In this document: positions 8,535 to 17,336 of the stretch, piece after piece
Position numbering within the stretch: the first letter of the stretch is position 1
Layout of the letters: the number at the start of each line of letters is the position of its first letter
From: CAZMGT01 sp964565895
Lineage (GTDB): Bacteria > Armatimonadota > Zipacnadia > UBA1398 > CAZMGT01
Length of the DNA stretch: 64,000 bases
Direction: 5' to 3'
NCBI GenBank assembly: GCA_964565895.1
Contig: CAZMGT010000013.1
Coordinates: forward strand, 1 to 64,000
Translations under genes and position numbers: made by a program
The notes under the pieces: model-generated
The model's input: the letters and a program-made list of their open reading frames with translations, nothing else
The model's database searches: none
What the model was told of the DNA's origin: nothing

Positions 8535-9890
8535 CTAAAACCGCGCGGGCCCGCCCAGCTTATCCTCTTCCCCGCCGCCGTTGCACTCCCAAACCTCCTC
8601 GCCATCCTGCCCCAGGACAACGAACGTGCTCGGCGCTGGCTGGCGCACGATGAGGTCGGCCACCCGCGCCAGCCGGCGAATGGCGTCCTCCGCGCTTACC
8701 GCGCGCATTCGCGTGGTCACCCGCCCGCGCAGCGGCTCGGCAATGACAATCGTCGTGTTAGACACCTTGGCCACCGTGCGCAGGGCGAAGGTTACCGAAA
8801 CGTTGTCTAGCTCGAAGTTGTATGTTCCGGAAACAATTCCCCGAAACTCGCCCTCGGTAACGGGCACGACGACATGATCTACCACAGCAGCAAGCGAGGT
8901 CACCCCAACGGGCGGCTCGACGGCCGGCTCTGCGCGTGGTTCGGGAAGCGCCACCGGCGGCGCAGGTGCACCGCGCGGACCTCTCCCCCCTGCACGCCAG
9001 CGCGGCGCAGCCTCGACCTCTAGCGGCCCAGCAGCTACCTCGGCCGGTGCCCGTGGAGCGACAACATCCGCCGCCCCTTCCTCTCTTGCGGGCATAGCGC
9101 GCAGGGCAACCGGCGCTCCCGCCGCGCTCTCCCGCGCGCGCTCTATCCCCGGCGCAGGGGCAAGCATCTCCCGCGACAAAGCCCCTTCCCCTGCCGGCCC
9201 TGCCCGGCCGCGCGGGGCCGCTTCGGGCGCCGCGCTGGGCCGAGCCTCCTCCTCCGCTTCGCCAACCCCTATCTCCTCCGGCGCGCCCGCCTCCGCCCTA
9301 GGTGCCGCCGTTCGCCGCGTAATCCGTGCCGCCCGGCCCTTGGGCGGCGGCACAGCTGCCCGGGCTTCCGTTGACGGTGCTGTCGCACGGGCCGCGGGCG
9401 TGCCCCGCGTTGCCTGGGCCTCAGGCGTCGGCGGCGTTTGCTCAGCGCGCAGCCCTTCCTCTCTCCGCTCGGCGCCCGCCTTCGCCGGCGCTGTCGCCAC
9501 CGCGCTTGGCGCAGCGGCAAAGCGCCGCGGCATGGGCCGCAGACGCCCCACGCCGACAACCACCAGCGCAGCGACGATCGCCCCCACAGCCACCACCGCA
9601 GCGGCCCGCGGGAGCACCACGGGAAGCAGGCTCCACACCCGCCGCTCGCGCCGGCGCGCCTCCTCCGCGCGCACGCGAGCCATTACCCGCTCGGCAAACA
9701 GTGGCTCGACAGGCACCTCGGGCAGCGCGCGAAACGCGTTAACGAGGTAGCAAAACTGCTCATATGCCCTGCGGCAGCGCGCGCAGTGGGCCAAGTGCGC
9801 CTCGACCTCGGCGCGCTCGCGTTCGCTCAGCGCGTCCTCGAACAGGTCGCTGAACATTTCCCGCGCCCGCTCGCAGGTCACGGTATTCAC
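8535..9890 (-). CDS. Zinc-finger anti-sigma factor fused to a secretin-like (STN) domain
   Basis: The 451-aa product begins with a ZAS anti-sigma domain: C6 and the H32-x3-C36-x2-C39 zinc motif. One membrane span follows at about 86-110 (VVAVGAIVAALVVVGVG). A Pro/Ala/Arg-rich low-complexity linker of about 230 residues leads to a C-terminal segment of about 90 residues beginning near VSGTYNFELDNVSVTFALR that looks like the short N-terminal domain of secretins and TonB receptors. It should hold the ECF sigma factor encoded just upstream at the inner membrane and expose the STN-like domain outside. GTG 9890 overlaps the sigma stop (GTGA). The fusion is unusual. The zinc finger is sure; the STN call is by pattern only. 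Confidence 0.85.
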   Translation of the reverse strand: MNTVTCERAREMFSDLFEDALSERERAEVEAHLAHCARCRRAYEQFCYLVNAFRALPEVPVEPLFAERVMARVRAEEARRRERRVWSLLPVVLPRAAAVVAVGAIVAALVVVGVGRLRPMPRRFAAAPSAVATAPAKAGAERREEGLRAEQTPPTPEAQATRGTPAARATAPSTEARAAVPPPKGRAARITRRTAAPRAEAGAPEEIGVGEAEEEARPSAAPEAAPRGRAGPAGEGALSREMLAPAPGIERARESAAGAPVALRAMPAREEGAADVVAPRAPAEVAAGPLEVEAAPRWRAGGRGPRGAPAPPVALPEPRAEPAVEPPVGVTSLAAVVDHVVVPVTEGEFRGIVSGTYNFELDNVSVTFALRTVAKVSNTTIVIAEPLRGRVTTRMRAVSAEDAIRRLARVADLIVRQPAPSTFVVLGQDGEEVWECNGGGEEDKLGGPARF

Positions 9891-10555
9891 CTCTCCCCAA
9901 GATCGCTTCGACCGCCGCGCGGGGCGAATTGTTCCAGTTTTCCGGCAAGCTCCGCGCGCAGGGCAAGTCGCGCGCGGCTCAGCCGCGACTTAACCGTGCC
10001 CAACGGGCAGCGCAACACTTCGGCGATCTCCTCGTAGGAAAGCCCCTGGAGGTCATACATCACAAGCACCGCGCGGTGCGTGGGCGAAAGGCGCGCCACG
10101 GCCCTTCGGATTTCTCGCTGAAGCAGGCGCACGGCCACTTCCTCGGCGGGGTCCGGGTTAGGGTCGGGGACGTCGAGCATGGGCGAGTCGTCCGCGGCGT
10201 AGAAGTTGTCCAGGCTATGCTCCGCGGAGCGCCTGCGCCGTCGGTTAAGCTCGTCCAGGCAAAGGTTGTAGACGATGCGATAAAGCCAGGTGGAAAAACG
10301 GGCCGCCCCGCGAAACTTCCCTAGCGCGCGATAGGCGCAGACAAACGCCTCCTGGGCAACGTCGTGCGCAGCGTCGAGGTCTCCCAGCAGCCGATAGGCG
10401 AGGTTAACCGTTTGCCTCTGATAGCGACGGACAAGCGTGTCGAACGCCTCTGCGTCCCCTGCCCGACAGCGCCTAACCAGCGCCGCGTCTGACTCCGGCA
10501 ACCGACGCGCCCCCTCGCCACCTGCGGACGCGCGCCCCCGCCCCGCCCCGCGCAC
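9887..10555 (-). CDS. ECF-family RNA polymerase sigma factor (RpoE-like)
   Basis: The product, up to 222 aa, has sigma region 2 (AFDTLVRRYQRQTVNLAYRLL, DAAHDVAQEAFVCAYRAL, FSTWLYRIVYNLCLDELNRR) and region 4 (RLSPTHRAVLVMYDLQGLSY, EEIAEVLRCPLGTVKSRLSRAR), with the acidic linker between them typical of ECF sigmas. It directs RNA polymerase to a small regulon when its anti-sigma, encoded with 4-bp overlap downstream, releases it. The start is uncertain: GTG 10555 gives a Gly/Arg-rich tail without a good ribosome site, whereas TTG 10501 has GAGGGGG 8 bp upstream and gives the more usual N-terminus PESDAALVRR. Confidence 0.92.
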   Translation of the reverse strand: MRGAGRGRASAGGEGARRLPESDAALVRRCRAGDAEAFDTLVRRYQRQTVNLAYRLLGDLDAAHDVAQEAFVCAYRALGKFRGAARFSTWLYRIVYNLCLDELNRRRRRSAEHSLDNFYAADDSPMLDVPDPNPDPAEEVAVRLLQREIRRAVARLSPTHRAVLVMYDLQGLSYEEIAEVLRCPLGTVKSRLSRARLALRAELAGKLEQFAPRGGRSDLGER

Positions 10556-10654
10556 ACCGGGCAGCGGAGCATGGCGCGCTTGCCGCCCGTCCTCTATACC
10601 CTGCTACGCTTTGCTGGGCTTGGAAATTCGCAGCCCAGGGCAGCCGCCCTGCGC

Positions 10655-11179
10655 CTAGCCCTTCGCCCCCGGCTCGCCCTTGCTGCGCGTGCGCTGCACA
10701 ATATAGCGGCAGGCGCGCTTAAGCTCATCCAGGGTTATCCGCCCGCCTTTCATCGGCTGCTTGCACATTTCCGAAAGCTCCGCCCACATCTCGCGGCGCT
10801 CGCGCCCCTCTTCGATCCACGAGTTGATGTATGACTTCAGCCGCTCCCAGCGCTTTTCGGGAATGGCCTCAACGTGCTTGCGAACAAGCTCCATGACCTC
10901 GTCTGTGCGTGCCAGCTCTACCTCTTCCGGGCTATACACCTCGGGCAGGCGAAAACTCTGCTTCCCCCGGTCATACTCCACCATAATCTGGTTCGTCGAG
11001 CCCGGCGGCGTCTCGTAAATTACCCCAATGCGCACCACCGGGTCGCCCTCGAAGTACTCATAGCGCACATTGCCGTAGGTAACACTCTTCTCCCGCCCCA
11101 AATCCGCCGCCGAGACGTCGCGATACGATGCGATAAGCACATGAAGGCGCGAGAGAAATTCCTCAAGCGGGTCGCTCAC
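10655..11179 (-). CDS. Hypothetical protein
   Basis: I do not recognise this 174-aa protein. It has no signal peptide or membrane span. The first half is beta-rich (VTYGNVRYEYFEGDPVVRIGV, NQIMVEYDRGKQSF), the second half helical and charged, with conserved-looking Trp and Cys residues (EMWAELSEMC). GTG 11179 is chosen because GGGAGGAAG lies 7 bp upstream. It sits between rlmN and the ECF sigma gene in a leftward block, 55 bp after rlmN, so it is probably co-transcribed. Confidence 0.7.
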   Translation of the reverse strand: MSDPLEEFLSRLHVLIASYRDVSAADLGREKSVTYGNVRYEYFEGDPVVRIGVIYETPPGSTNQIMVEYDRGKQSFRLPEVYSPEEVELARTDEVMELVRKHVEAIPEKRWERLKSYINSWIEEGRERREMWAELSEMCKQPMKGGRITLDELKRACRYIVQRTRSKGEPGAKG

Positions 11180-11234
11180 GCAACAACTTCCTCCCGTCGG
11201 GCAAAACGCCGCGCCCAGGCCGCCGTTCTGTTCG

Positions 11235-12278
11235 TCACGCGCGCTGTTTCTCCTCCACACGCTCCTCCCCCGCGCGCCGCGCGCGAAGCTGTCCGCATGC
11301 CGCCTCCGCCTCCAGCCCCACGCTCGCGCGCACCGTCGCCGAGATGCCTTCTCTCGCGAGCAGCCTTTGGAATCTATACGCCGCCCCGGGGTCGGGGGTA
11401 AACCGTGCGTCGCCGATCGGGTTAAACGGGACGATGTTCACCAGCGCCCCGCGATACTTCAACAGCATAGCCAGCGCCCGCGCCTCCTCCCGTCCGTCGT
11501 TTACCCCGGGGACAACGACATAGGCCACCGTGAGCCGTCGGCGCGCCGCCCGCGCATACTCAAACCCCGCGGCGAGAATCTCGCGCACATCCGCTGGGGC
11601 GTGGGGCACGAGCTTTTGCCGCAGCTCGTCCGTCGGCGCCTGCAGCGACACCGTCAGCCGCACGCGCAAACCCGTTTGGGCCAGCGCGCGAATCTTCTCC
11701 GGCAGGCCCACCGTGGAAATGGTCACGTTGCGCTGGGGAAGACCCATCCCCCGCTTGTCGCACAGCACCCGTATCGCCTGAACGAGGGCGTCGAGGTTAA
11801 GCAGCGGCTCGCCGATGCCCATGAACACGACCCGCCGCACGTCGTGCCCCTGCTGGCGCAGGGCAATAACCTGCCCGGCGATCTCCCCCGCGCTTAGGTT
11901 TCGGCGCAGGCCCCCGCGGCCCGAGGCGCAAAACACGCAGCATATCGGGCAGCCCACCTGTGTGGACAGGCACGCCGTCTCGCCCCACTTCTGCCCCAGG
12001 GCCACGGCCTCGATCTGCTCCCCGTCCGCCAGCTCGAGGAGATACTTTACCGCCCGCGGGGCACGGCCGCCGCGCGACTCACCTGCCACCCTGTCCACCA
12101 CGCGCAGGGGAAGCGCGCAAAACCGCCGCCCCAGCTCGCTGCGCAGCGCCGCGGGCAGGTTTGTCATCGCCCCAAAATCGGTTACCGCTCGCCCGTGAAT
12201 CCAGTGGAAGATCTGTTGCCCGCGAAAGCCCGGCTCGCCCAGCGGCGCGAGCTCCTCGGCCAGCTCCTCGGGGAGCAT
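11235..12278 (-). CDS. rlmN: Dual-specificity 23S rRNA/tRNA adenine-C2 methyltransferase RlmN
   Basis: RlmN is a radical-SAM enzyme that methylates C2 of A2503 in 23S rRNA and of A37 in some tRNAs. The 347-aa product has the N-terminal RNA-binding region (FRGQQIFHWIHGRAV), the radical-SAM cluster C110-x3-C114-x2-C117, the GEP-type segment MGIGEPLLN, SLQAPTDELR, and the C-terminal Cys in EAACGQLRA that is expected to be the methyl-carrying Cys. ATG 12278 gives the usual family N-terminus MLPEELAEELAPLG; upstream in-frame codons would lie inside the permease gene. Spacing to the permease stop is 22 bp. Confidence 0.93.
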   Translation of the reverse strand: MLPEELAEELAPLGEPGFRGQQIFHWIHGRAVTDFGAMTNLPAALRSELGRRFCALPLRVVDRVAGESRGGRAPRAVKYLLELADGEQIEAVALGQKWGETACLSTQVGCPICCVFCASGRGGLRRNLSAGEIAGQVIALRQQGHDVRRVVFMGIGEPLLNLDALVQAIRVLCDKRGMGLPQRNVTISTVGLPEKIRALAQTGLRVRLTVSLQAPTDELRQKLVPHAPADVREILAAGFEYARAARRRLTVAYVVVPGVNDGREEARALAMLLKYRGALVNIVPFNPIGDARFTPDPGAAYRFQRLLAREGISATVRASVGLEAEAACGQLRARRAGEERVEEKQRA

Positions 12279-12300
12279 CCCCGTAATTTCCCGCTGCTCC

Positions 12301-13074
12301 CTACTTGGGCCAGAGGAATTCGACAAGGAAGTAGTTGGACACATAGATGGCGATGATCGAGATGACAACCGCCGAAGTCGAGGCGCGGCCCACCCCCGCC
12401 GCGCCCCCTTCCGCCTTTAACCCCGCGCGGCAGCACACGAGGACGATTATCACCCCGAATACGATGGACTTGATCAACCCGCCCGTTACGTCGTCGATCT
12501 TCAAAAACTCGCGCACGGAGTTAAAAAACATAATCGAGCTAACCCCAGCCTGCTTGCTCGCCACAAGATAGCCGCCCAGGCAGCTCCCATAAAGCCCGAC
12601 CACAAACAAAATGGGCATCATAACCACCGCCGCCAAAAATCGCGGCACGACGAGATATTCCACGGGGTCTACGGCAAGCGAGCGCAGGGCGTCGATCTGC
12701 TCCGTGACCTTCATCGTCCCGATCTCCGCGGCCATTGTCGAGCCCACGCGCGCCACAATAATAATCGCCATGGACACGGGCACCACTTCCCGCGCCATGG
12801 AAACGCTTATCGCCCCGCCCACATACTCGCCCAGGCCAAAGTCCATCGCCTGCTTGGAAACGTGATAGGCAACCACCGCGCCGGAAAAGAGCACCGTAAG
12901 GAGCACCGCGGGCAGCGAGTCTACCCCCATGTGCGCCATCTGATGCGCCGTGTCGCGCACGTTAACGGCGAGCCGGCCGATATAGCGCACCGTGTCCCAA
13001 AAGAGCAGGCACACCTCGCCCACCCCGCGAAACACGGCTGCTGGAGCTCCGCTCAGCGCCGCTCGCGCGTTCAC
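12301..13074 (-). CDS. mlaE: MlaE-family ABC transporter permease
   Basis: MlaE-type permeases move phospholipids between inner and outer membranes with an MCE substrate-binding protein and an ATPase. The 257-aa product has about five membrane spans and the family signature around AEIGTMKVTEQIDALRS, where the EQ motif forms the coupling loop to the ATPase, plus GGYLVASKQAGVS and a C-terminal ISIIAIYVSNYFLVEFLW. GTG 13074 overlaps the stop of the upstream S55 protease gene (GTGA). The partner ATPase and MCE protein are not in the window, so they must be encoded elsewhere. The family is sure; the gene name is by homology. Confidence 0.9.
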   Translation of the reverse strand: MNARAALSGAPAAVFRGVGEVCLLFWDTVRYIGRLAVNVRDTAHQMAHMGVDSLPAVLLTVLFSGAVVAYHVSKQAMDFGLGEYVGGAISVSMAREVVPVSMAIIIVARVGSTMAAEIGTMKVTEQIDALRSLAVDPVEYLVVPRFLAAVVMMPILFVVGLYGSCLGGYLVASKQAGVSSIMFFNSVREFLKIDDVTGGLIKSIVFGVIIVLVCCRAGLKAEGGAAGVGRASTSAVVISIIAIYVSNYFLVEFLWPK

Positions 13075-14852
13075 CCTTCCGCTCCTCCTTCGCCTGGGCC
13101 GCGGAGGTTAACCACTGCGCTGCGCTCGCCGCGAACGACGTAGCGCGTCTTGAGTGTACTACGCGCGACAAGAGTCCACAACCGCGCCAGGCGGCGCAGC
13201 TCGGGCGCCGCCGGGGCCTCCGGCCGCTCGGGCAGGTCCCTCAGCTCCGTCGTCGGGCCCTCGAGCAAAGGCAGGGCGCGCCCCACGGCAAAACCCATAA
13301 GCTCCTCCAGCGGCGAGCGCTCCAAGTCGCACACCACCTCGCTCCGCCGGCCAAGCGTCGCTACGCCCTCGACCACGTCGTCCAAGCTCGCCGGCGCGGG
13401 CTGGTCGTCCCACGGCTCATATTTCAAAAGCTCCGCGCAGCTCTTGCCATGGACCCGCACGCGCAGCGCCCGCGCCCGCACATCAGCGGGCACGGCTATG
13501 CGCAGGCGAACCATCTCCTCCGGCCGGCGAAAAGGCTTCAGCACAACGCGCACCTCAACCTCTTCCCCCGGCGAAACCGTCTGCGGGCTTGCGCTCACCC
13601 CCGCGATCTCCGCCTCGGCCAGCTCGCGCGCGCAGTTCACCGCGAGGCGGATCGCGCGCACGTCCGCCGGACGCACGGGGTTTTCGGTCAGCGCAAGGAG
13701 AATGTCCTGCACCTCAAGCCCCACCTGCCCGGCAAGGTCCTCGCTGTCGCAGACGACGTCCTCGCGGCGCGCCACCCGCCCGTCTTCGAGCACGACCTCC
13801 GCGCGATACGCCGCCGTGCCTCCGCCCGCGCGGTCGAGCACGGCCTCGATCAGCCCAAGCACAGCGATCCCCGCGAGCTCCGGGGTAAGCTGCCGATCGC
13901 GCACAAGCTCGCAGCGCAGCGTGCGCGGCTTGGCCAGCTCCTCGCCGCCGAGCTCCAGGGAAAGCTCCGCCAGCGCGGGCTTTTCGCCCAGTACGCCGCC
14001 CACCCCAGCCTCGCGATCCTGCGTCACCGTCCCGATCACCGGCCCCAGGGGGCTGCCCACGCGAAACGGAAGCTGCGTGCTGGGCACCGACTGGTGAATT
14101 ACCGTGCGCACCAGGGGAAAGTTCGCCCGGCCGTGGTGGATAAAGCTGTGGCCAAAGGCGACAAACCTGTTCCCCTGAACATAGGTCATCGTCCCCAGCG
14201 CGGTAACGTTTACCGCGCCGCGGATGAGCTGTATCCCGATCGCCGCCCCCGGCTCAACGGCCTTGCTCCATCCCCCTCGCCCCGCTCTCGCGCTCCCTCC
14301 CCCCTGCACGGCGCGCAGGCCACAGCGCGAAAGCCGCTCGCTTAGCCGCAAAAAGCCCCTGTGCGAAAGCCCGGCGACCATTACCGGGCTCTGGCAGCGG
14401 GCAAGCGCTGCCCAGAGGCTGCTCCCCGCGCCGCGCCCGGCGCTCGCCGAGTTTTCCCCCTCAAGCAGGGGGAGCATATACTCGATCGGCGTGGCATAGC
14501 CGTAGAGCGTGTTGGAGTACTCTGTGGTAAACGCCACGGCGCCCACGAGGTTGTTATTGATGTAAATCGGGCTCCCGCTCATCCCCGCGGAAATGCCGCC
14601 CGCGGCCTCGATCTCCGCCCCGCCCACCTTGATAAACAAATAGTCCGGCGTCGCCCCATCGCTGCGCATAATGTCTACAATGCGCACATCAAACCGGCTG
14701 ATTTTCGTGCCGGAGATAACCGTCTTCCCATAGCCGCGCATCCCGGGCTTAATCTGGTCCAGGGTCAAAATGCCTCGCGCCGGCGTGGCCACAAACCAAG
14801 CCGCGACGAGCGCAAAAACAAGGGCTGCGCCCCCGCTCGCTCGAACGTTCAT
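13071..14852 (-). CDS. SpoIVB-type peptidase S55 domain protein
   Basis: The 593-aa product has a signal peptide (ALVFALVAAWFVATPARG) and starts its mature part with LDQIKPGMRGYGKTVISG, the beginning of S55-type domains. The likely nucleophile Ser lies in GGISAGMSGSPIYINN, the GMSGSPI motif of SpoIVB. A second conserved block, VAFGHSFIHHG, follows; the C-terminal half is beta-rich and unassigned. SpoIVB itself is a sporulation signalling protease, but related proteins occur in non-sporulating lineages, and no sporulation gene is seen here. ATG 14852 was chosen over longer frames because it directly precedes the signal peptide and lies 36 bp after a consensus promoter. The stop overlaps mlaE. 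Confidence 0.85.
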   Translation of the reverse strand: MNVRASGGAALVFALVAAWFVATPARGILTLDQIKPGMRGYGKTVISGTKISRFDVRIVDIMRSDGATPDYLFIKVGGAEIEAAGGISAGMSGSPIYINNNLVGAVAFTTEYSNTLYGYATPIEYMLPLLEGENSASAGRGAGSSLWAALARCQSPVMVAGLSHRGFLRLSERLSRCGLRAVQGGGSARAGRGGWSKAVEPGAAIGIQLIRGAVNVTALGTMTYVQGNRFVAFGHSFIHHGRANFPLVRTVIHQSVPSTQLPFRVGSPLGPVIGTVTQDREAGVGGVLGEKPALAELSLELGGEELAKPRTLRCELVRDRQLTPELAGIAVLGLIEAVLDRAGGGTAAYRAEVVLEDGRVARREDVVCDSEDLAGQVGLEVQDILLALTENPVRPADVRAIRLAVNCARELAEAEIAGVSASPQTVSPGEEVEVRVVLKPFRRPEEMVRLRIAVPADVRARALRVRVHGKSCAELLKYEPWDDQPAPASLDDVVEGVATLGRRSEVVCDLERSPLEELMGFAVGRALPLLEGPTTELRDLPERPEAPAAPELRRLARLWTLVARSTLKTRYVVRGERSAVVNLRGPGEGGAEG

Positions 14853-14894
14853 CGCGATACCCGCCCGCGTGTGCTGTTTTTGCCTGGCTGCGGC

Positions 14895-14924
14895 ATTATA
14901 GCCGCGTGGGAAAATCGCTGTCAA
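14895..14924 (-). promoter_or_regulatory. Consensus sigma70 promoter for the S55-mlaE-rlmN block
   Basis: On the minus strand TTGACA (14924-14919) and TATAAT (14900-14895) are both perfect consensus hexamers with an 18-bp spacer. The start codon of the S55 gene is 42 bp downstream of the -10 box. Confidence 0.75.
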
Positions 14925-14955
14925 AACGGACCCGTGAGGTTGGCGAGGGTTTGCC

Positions 14956-16401
14956 GTGCGCATGCATTTTGGACAGCAAAGCCGCTCTCTGCGCGCCGCG
15001 CGGCCGCCCATTTTCCGGCGGCCCGTGTGCCTCGCTCTCGCTTTCGCGCTGGGGTGTTTGCTTTGCGCGGCGGCTTGCCCCCGCGCCTGCGCCGACGACG
15101 CCGACAAGGCCCGCCAGATCGCCCTCCGCACGCACGCGGCGCTCAACGCCGCGCAGGCGGTCTCCGCCACGTTTACCCGCGACCTGCTCTCACCGACAAG
15201 CCCGAGCGACGACCGGCCCTACGTCCAACCCTCGACGTGGCGCCTGCTTTGGCTGCGCGACGTGGGCTGGCGGCTGGAATGCCCCGACCGACTCGTCGAG
15301 ATTTGCCGCGGCGAGCGGCTGTTGCTCCTCGACAAAGCGCGCCGAGTATGCGAGCTGCGCGACTGTTTTGACCCCCCGCTTGCCGTCCTCCGCCGCGTGC
15401 ATCTGCTGGAGGACGTCGCGGCCGGTCCGCCGCCGTATCCCCGTGTGGGCTACAACGCCTTCTTCCGCGCCGGCCCGCCCACGTTTTCCGTGCGCGAGGA
15501 TAGCCTCGGCCGGCGCCCGTGCTTTGTCGTCCAGCTCAGCTATGCGGTAGACCGCGAGAAAAGCGCTCGCTTCCGCCTGGGCAGCCAAGTCCAAGCCGAG
15601 CGCATAACCTACTTCCTCGACCGCCAAAGCTTCCTCCCCCTGCGCCGCACGCGCGAGCTTTTCGTCGCCGGGGAGTGGAAGCTCACCGACGAGCTGAAAG
15701 ACGTGGCCTATGACGACGACGTGCGCCTCCCCCTCCGCGCGCTTTCCCTGCAGCCCCCGCCCGACTACCTTCTCGCCGACCTGCGCACGCACCGCGCGCA
15801 CCCCGCGACGCTGAAAGTGGGCGCGCGGCACGAGCGCTCCGACCTGCCCTTTCCCGAGGGTGGGGCGGCGTGCAACGCCGCGAGCTGGTGGCAGTGGTTC
15901 GCCGACCAAGTGCTCGACTGCCAGGACGCCGCGCAGTGGCGCGTTGTCGTCCACGGCCTGGAGCTGCTCGCAAATAACGAGATGTTCGTCTACCTCACCC
16001 GCTGGAACAAGCAGGGGGCGGAATATTGGCGCGACGTGCAGCCCGATGTCGTGTGTCGCGATGAGCGGGGAAGGGTGTTCGTCTCCGTGCTCGGCGCGGA
16101 GCACATAAGCGAGCTGTGGAAGATCTGGCTCGTGCCCCTGGCCGCGGCGACCTACGACGGCCCGCCGCCGGAGCAGCTCACGCTAACCGTGCGCCCGTTC
16201 CCCCAGAGCCTCGCCCCCGCTCCGGACGAGCCCTCCGTCGTCTTCTCCGCTCTCCCCGCCCCGGAGCCCTTGGGGTTCGCCGTTCCTCCGCGCTGGGTTC
16301 AGGGGATGGACAAGCAACAGCGCGAGCAGTTTCTCGACGAGCTCGCGCAGAGAAAAGCCCAGGCGCGCCAGCTTTTCCTTTTGCGCAAAGAGGGCGGGTA
16401 G
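14956..16401 (+). CDS. Exported LolA/DUF2092-like protein
   Basis: The 481-aa product has a basic N-terminus and signal peptide (VCLALAFALGCLLCAAACP, ending ACA-DD). The following 230 residues (ALNAAQAVSATFTRD, WRLLWLRDVGWRLECPDR, ITYFLDRQSFLPLRR, LKDVAYDDDVRL) have the half-barrel pattern of LolA-like or DUF2092 periplasmic proteins that bind lipids. The C-terminal half is not recognised. Two starts are possible: GTG 14956 and ATG 14962; GGCGAGGG lies upstream. It is divergent from the S55 protease/lipid permease operon, which makes an envelope role plausible. The family is inferred from pattern, not strong motifs. Confidence 0.65.
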   Translation: MRMHFGQQSRSLRAARPPIFRRPVCLALAFALGCLLCAAACPRACADDADKARQIALRTHAALNAAQAVSATFTRDLLSPTSPSDDRPYVQPSTWRLLWLRDVGWRLECPDRLVEICRGERLLLLDKARRVCELRDCFDPPLAVLRRVHLLEDVAAGPPPYPRVGYNAFFRAGPPTFSVREDSLGRRPCFVVQLSYAVDREKSARFRLGSQVQAERITYFLDRQSFLPLRRTRELFVAGEWKLTDELKDVAYDDDVRLPLRALSLQPPPDYLLADLRTHRAHPATLKVGARHERSDLPFPEGGAACNAASWWQWFADQVLDCQDAAQWRVVVHGLELLANNEMFVYLTRWNKQGAEYWRDVQPDVVCRDERGRVFVSVLGAEHISELWKIWLVPLAAATYDGPPPEQLTLTVRPFPQSLAPAPDEPSVVFSALPAPEPLGFAVPPRWVQGMDKQQREQFLDELAQRKAQARQLFLLRKEGG

Positions 16402-16565
16402 GGGGAGAAACATCGCTGGCGCGCGAGTCCCCTGGGCCGGCCTGTGCGCAAGGCGCGCGCGGCGTGCAAAAGCAAAAGCGGCGCAGCTTGCCTTTTCCCT
16501 CGCTCCGCCGGGCTAGCTACGAGAACTGCGTGGTGGACAAGGCAAACCCCGCCGCCGAGAGTGGG

Positions 16566-17243
16566 CTATTCCTCTTCTTCTTCCTCCGTGGAGGTTTTGG
16601 GCGTCGCTTTCTTTTGCGCCGGTTTTCTTTCCTGGGCGCTCTCTGCCGGCTCTTCCTTGCTCGTCTCTTCTTCTAGCGAGATCTCCGTCGCCGGGGGCTT
16701 AATATAGCCGATAGCTTCGGAGAGCTTTTTCTGCGCCTCGGCCTTCTTAAACGGCGGGAGCAGCGCGGAAAGCGCTTGGTCAATCGCCGAAGTAGCGCTG
16801 TCGGCCAGGCGCTGGTTTTCGGGGTCGAGGCTAAACGCGGCCTTCAGCCGCTCCCGCGCCTGCATGGCCATCGTTGCCGCGTCGCCGAAGTTATTCTCGC
16901 CCAGCTCGCGAATCGCCGCGTTAAGGTCGTCCACGGCCTGGTTGCGCAGGCTCAGCGACGTGGCGTGGGCCACGCTGCGCACGTTGTCCAGCTCGCCCGC
17001 AATGCGCCGCACCTCCGCCTGGTCCACGCGGTGCACGACAAACCCGGCGACCACGGCACCCACGACCAGGCCGAAGATCAGCGCCGAGACGGTCAGCCCT
17101 TGGCCGCGCGTGGGCCGCTCCGCCACCTCGCCGATCGTCTCCACCGGCTTAGCGGTAACCTCCACTTCCTCCTCCGCTTCTTCCTCCCCGTGCACCGACA
17201 CGTTGCGCCGCTTCTCCTCGTTTTCGTTGCGCTGCCTTCTCAT
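16566..17243 (-). CDS. Single-pass membrane protein with coiled coil
   Basis: The 225-aa product has an acidic cytoplasmic N-terminus, one membrane span (LTVSALIFGLVVGAVVAGFVV), an extracytoplasmic helical domain of about 110 residues that is likely coiled coil (AELDNVRSVAHATSL through LKAAF), and a Lys/Glu-rich tail ending in a run of Glu. No enzymatic motif is present and I do not recognise a family. The second Met codon, ATG 17243, has GGAAGGGG at proper spacing; ATG 17249 sits directly on that purine run. It lies downstream of tyrS on the same strand. Confidence 0.7.
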   Translation of the reverse strand: MRRQRNENEEKRRNVSVHGEEEAEEEVEVTAKPVETIGEVAERPTRGQGLTVSALIFGLVVGAVVAGFVVHRVDQAEVRRIAGELDNVRSVAHATSLSLRNQAVDDLNAAIRELGENNFGDAATMAMQARERLKAAFSLDPENQRLADSATSAIDQALSALLPPFKKAEAQKKLSEAIGYIKPPATEISLEEETSKEEPAESAQERKPAQKKATPKTSTEEEEEE

Positions 17244-17336
17244 GAGCATCCCCTTCCGCAGCCCAGGCGAAAATGTCTAGCCCAGATTACGCCTTCGTCC
17301 GCGCCCTTTCCTCCACTGTTTTCCCCTCTTGAGCAC

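Noticed and set aside
9269..9750. Long open frames on both strands within the Pro/Ala/Arg-rich linker of the anti-sigma factor.
   Set aside because: They result from the extreme GC content and low complexity of the linker and have no recognisable domains.
13071..14852. Evidence for endospore formation from the SpoIVB-like domain.
   Set aside because: S55 domains occur in non-sporulating bacteria and no other sporulation gene is seen.
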